Shown piece by piece: positions 7,075 to 7,986 of a stretch of 7,986 bases of DNA. The number at the start of each line of letters is the position of its first letter. The first letter of the stretch is position 1. Under the pieces are notes generated by a model. It worked only from the letters and a program-made list of their open reading frames with translations. It was not told the DNA's origin and did no database searches. The translations under genes and the position numbers were made by a program. This DNA is from an uncultured Pseudoxanthomonas sp. (lineage in GTDB: Bacteria > Pseudomonadota > Gammaproteobacteria > Xanthomonadales > Xanthomonadaceae): the NCBI GenBank assembly GCA_946886405.1, contig CAMPIO010000130.1, positions 1 through 7,986 on the forward strand. The letters are read 5' to 3'.

Positions 7075-7130
7075 GTCAGGCAATGACGCATGCGACGAAA
7101 GGTGCAGGCCGCCTGTTCCGGTCCCCGCAA

Positions 7131-7163
7131 CGAAAAGACCGCGGGCCTTGCGGTCCGCGGTCT
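7131..7163 (-). terminator. Intrinsic terminator of cheW
   Basis: In the direction of transcription the sequence forms a 12-bp stem with one G-T wobble (7163-7152 with 7147-7136), closed by a GCAA tetraloop, and runs into TCTTTTCGTT. It starts 36 bases after the cheW stop codon. Stem, stable GNRA loop and T-rich tail make this the clearest intrinsic terminator in the window. It separates the cheW transcript from MCP-B. Confidence 0.88.
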
Positions 7164-7199
7164 GGTTGCGCATCGCGTGACTCGGGCGGCTGCGTCGGG

Positions 7200-7688
7200 T
7201 CAGGCGGCGACCTGCTCCGGCAGTGGCTGGCCGAGGTCGGCACTGTCGATCAGGGTTTCGATGTCGAGCAGGATCAGCATGCGTTCGTCCACCGTGCCGA
7301 TGCCGGAGATGAAGCGCGTGTCGACGCTGGCGCCGAATTCCGGCGTGGGGCGGATCTGTTCGGCGTTCAGCGCGATCACGTCCGACACGCTGTCGACCAC
7401 GATGCCGACCACGCGGTCTTCCACATTCAACACGATCATCACCGTGAACGCGTCGTAGCGTGCTTCCTTCAGCCGCAGCTTCAGGCGCAGGTCGATCACC
7501 GGCACGATGGTGCCGCGCAGATTGATGACGCCCTTGATGTAGTCCGGTGCGTCGGGCAGGCGGGTCACCGAGTCGTAGCCGCGGATTTCCTGGACCTTCA
7601 GGATGTCCACGCCGTAGTGCTCGTCTCCCAGGGTGAAGCTGAGGAACTCGTCCGCGGTCGCCGCGGCCAGGGTCTTCTTGTCGCTCAT
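7200..7688 (-). CDS. cheW: Chemotaxis coupling protein CheW
   Basis: A 162-residue single-domain CheW, the cytoplasmic adaptor that joins receptor hairpin tips to the CheA kinase in the chemosensory array. Family hallmarks: FLSFTLGDEHYGVDILKVQE (15-34), the RLPDAPDYIKGVINLRGTIV core (43-62) followed by PVIDLRLKL, and VVGIVVDSVSDVI (112-124). Length is typical for stand-alone CheW and the domain covers nearly all of it. The ATG at 7688 has AGGAG 8 bases upstream. A longer in-frame start near 7748 is rejected because it would add 20 unrelated residues and lies at about the predicted transcript start. It sits between two MCP genes, has its own sigma-28-like promoter just past the MCP-C stop codon and its own terminator. 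CheA is not in the window. Confidence 0.97.
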   Translation of the reverse strand: MSDKKTLAAATADEFLSFTLGDEHYGVDILKVQEIRGYDSVTRLPDAPDYIKGVINLRGTIVPVIDLRLKLRLKEARYDAFTVMIVLNVEDRVVGIVVDSVSDVIALNAEQIRPTPEFGASVDTRFISGIGTVDERMLILLDIETLIDSADLGQPLPEQVAA

Positions 7689-7696
7689 TCGTCGGG

Positions 7697-7701
7697 CTCC
7701 T
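7697..7701 (-). promoter_or_regulatory. Strong ribosome binding site of cheW
   Basis: AGGAG on the minus strand, 8 bases before the ATG at 7688. The best Shine-Dalgarno match in the window; it fixes the short start of cheW. Confidence 0.85.
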
Positions 7702-7724
7702 GTTGCAGCCGGTAAGGGTGTCGG

Positions 7725-7742
7725 GGTTCCCGGGGCGGAACC
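7725..7742 (-). other. Small hairpin in the cheW leader
   Basis: GGTTCC (7725-7730) and GGAACC (7737-7742) form a perfect 6-bp stem with a 6-base loop. If transcription starts near 7747, as the sigma-28-like promoter predicts, the hairpin sits at the 5' end of the cheW mRNA. It is not followed by a T-tract. A role in mRNA stability is possible but speculative. Confidence 0.3.
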
Positions 7743-7753
7743 GGTCAAGGCCT

Positions 7754-7780
7754 AGATCGGCCCCGGGCGGGGTTTCTTTA
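7754..7780 (-). promoter_or_regulatory. Sigma-28 (FliA)-type promoter of cheW
   Basis: On the minus strand, TAAAGAAA (7780-7773), 11 bases, then GCCGATCT (7761-7754). The conserved cores TAAAG and GCCGAT of the FliA consensus are intact and the spacing is exact. The -35 begins 6 bases after the MCP-C stop codon, so cheW is transcribed separately from MCP-C. The predicted transcript start is about 60 bases before the ATG at 7688. Confidence 0.82.
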
Positions 7781-7786
7781 GCGGGG

Positions 7787-7986
7787 TCAGTAGGCGTGGG
7801 GTTCGGATACCGCACGGGGTGCGCCGCCGGCGGCGATGCGGGTGACGCGTTCCTGCACCAGGCGGGCGACACTGCCGTGGCCTTCCAGTCGGAAGGTCGA
7901 CACCGCATCGCTCAGCGCATGTGCCTGTTCCTCCATCGAACGGGCGGCAGCAGTGGCTTCTTCCACCAGCGCAGCGTTCTGCTGGG
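7787..7986 (-). CDS. Methyl-accepting chemotaxis protein (MCP-C), C-terminal end only
   Basis: The last 65 residues and stop codon of another chemoreceptor; the rest lies beyond the high-coordinate edge. The visible part begins [20 protein letters not shown], the second methylation helix, identical to residues 669-688 of MCP-B, then AHALSDAVSTFRL, which closes the signalling domain. A tail of about 32 residues ends in EPHAY. Unlike MCP-B it has no terminal aromatic-x-x-aromatic pentapeptide, so this receptor is probably modified by enzymes recruited by a neighbour. The frame is fixed by the stop at 7787 and the perfect alignment with MCP-B. Confidence 0.93.
   Translation of the reverse strand, partial: QQNAALVEEATAAARSMEEQAHALSDAVSTFRLEGHGSVARLVQERVTRIAAGGAPRAVSEPHAY
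7932..7986. repeat. 55-bp exact repeat shared by MCP-C and MCP-B (copy 2)
   Basis: Identical to 4925-4979 and cut by the window edge, so the true tract may be longer. It covers the conserved second methylation helix. Confidence 0.9.

Noticed and set aside
4912..7086. Long plus-strand open frame opposite MCP-B
   Set aside because: Antisense shadow of a complete, motif-perfect MCP; the predicted protein is His/Gly/Leu-rich and featureless.

Overview
The window is a high-GC bacterial chemotaxis and motility segment in which every supported gene lies on the minus strand. Reading in the direction of transcription (from high to low coordinates), the order is: the C-terminal end of a methyl-accepting chemotaxis protein (MCP), cheW, a complete sCache-type MCP, a PAS-PAS-GAF-GGDEF-EAL cyclic-di-GMP enzyme, a small exported OB-fold-like protein, and the N-terminal 430 residues of a four-helix-bundle MCP that runs off the low-coordinate edge. 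Tandem MCP paralogues around cheW, very high GC at third codon positions and extra HAMP-like segments in the receptors resemble the chemotaxis loci of gammaproteobacterial Xanthomonadaceae/Lysobacteraceae (Xanthomonas, Stenotrophomonas, Pseudoxanthomonas, Lysobacter). That assignment is an inference from gene content, not a species identification.

Layout: 1-1291 MCP-A (3' end missing); 1292-1382 a spacer with a strong GC hairpin; 1383-1787 the exported OB-fold-like protein; 1788-1950 its promoter region; 1951-4569 the GGDEF-EAL protein; 4570-4731 its promoter and leader; 4732-6981 MCP-B, complete, ending in a CheR/CheB-type tether; 6982-7199 the MCP-B promoter and leader plus the cheW terminator; 7200-7688 cheW; 7689-7786 the cheW promoter and leader; 7787-7986 the C-terminus of MCP-C. 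No non-coding stretch exceeds about 220 bases, and no tRNA, rRNA, CRISPR array or insertion sequence was seen.

The most informative signal is regulatory. Upstream of each of the four complete genes (cheW, MCP-B, GGDEF-EAL, OB-fold protein) there is a minus-strand match to the flagellar sigma-28 (FliA) promoter, consensus TAAAGTTT-N11-GCCGATAA, always with a spacer of exactly 11 bases. No such match precedes MCP-A, which probably depends on transcription from the OB-fold gene. The segment therefore looks like a set of short FliA-dependent units, not one long operon, and it places both a c-di-GMP enzyme and an uncharacterised exported protein in the flagellar late-gene programme.

Working model: MCP-A, MCP-B and MCP-C sense different stimuli (4HB and sCache ligand domains in A and B) and signal through CheW to a CheA encoded elsewhere. 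MCP-B carries a C-terminal DWQEF pentapeptide likely to recruit adaptation enzymes. The GGDEF-EAL protein would link motility to c-di-GMP turnover. The OB-fold protein is a candidate periplasmic partner of MCP-A.
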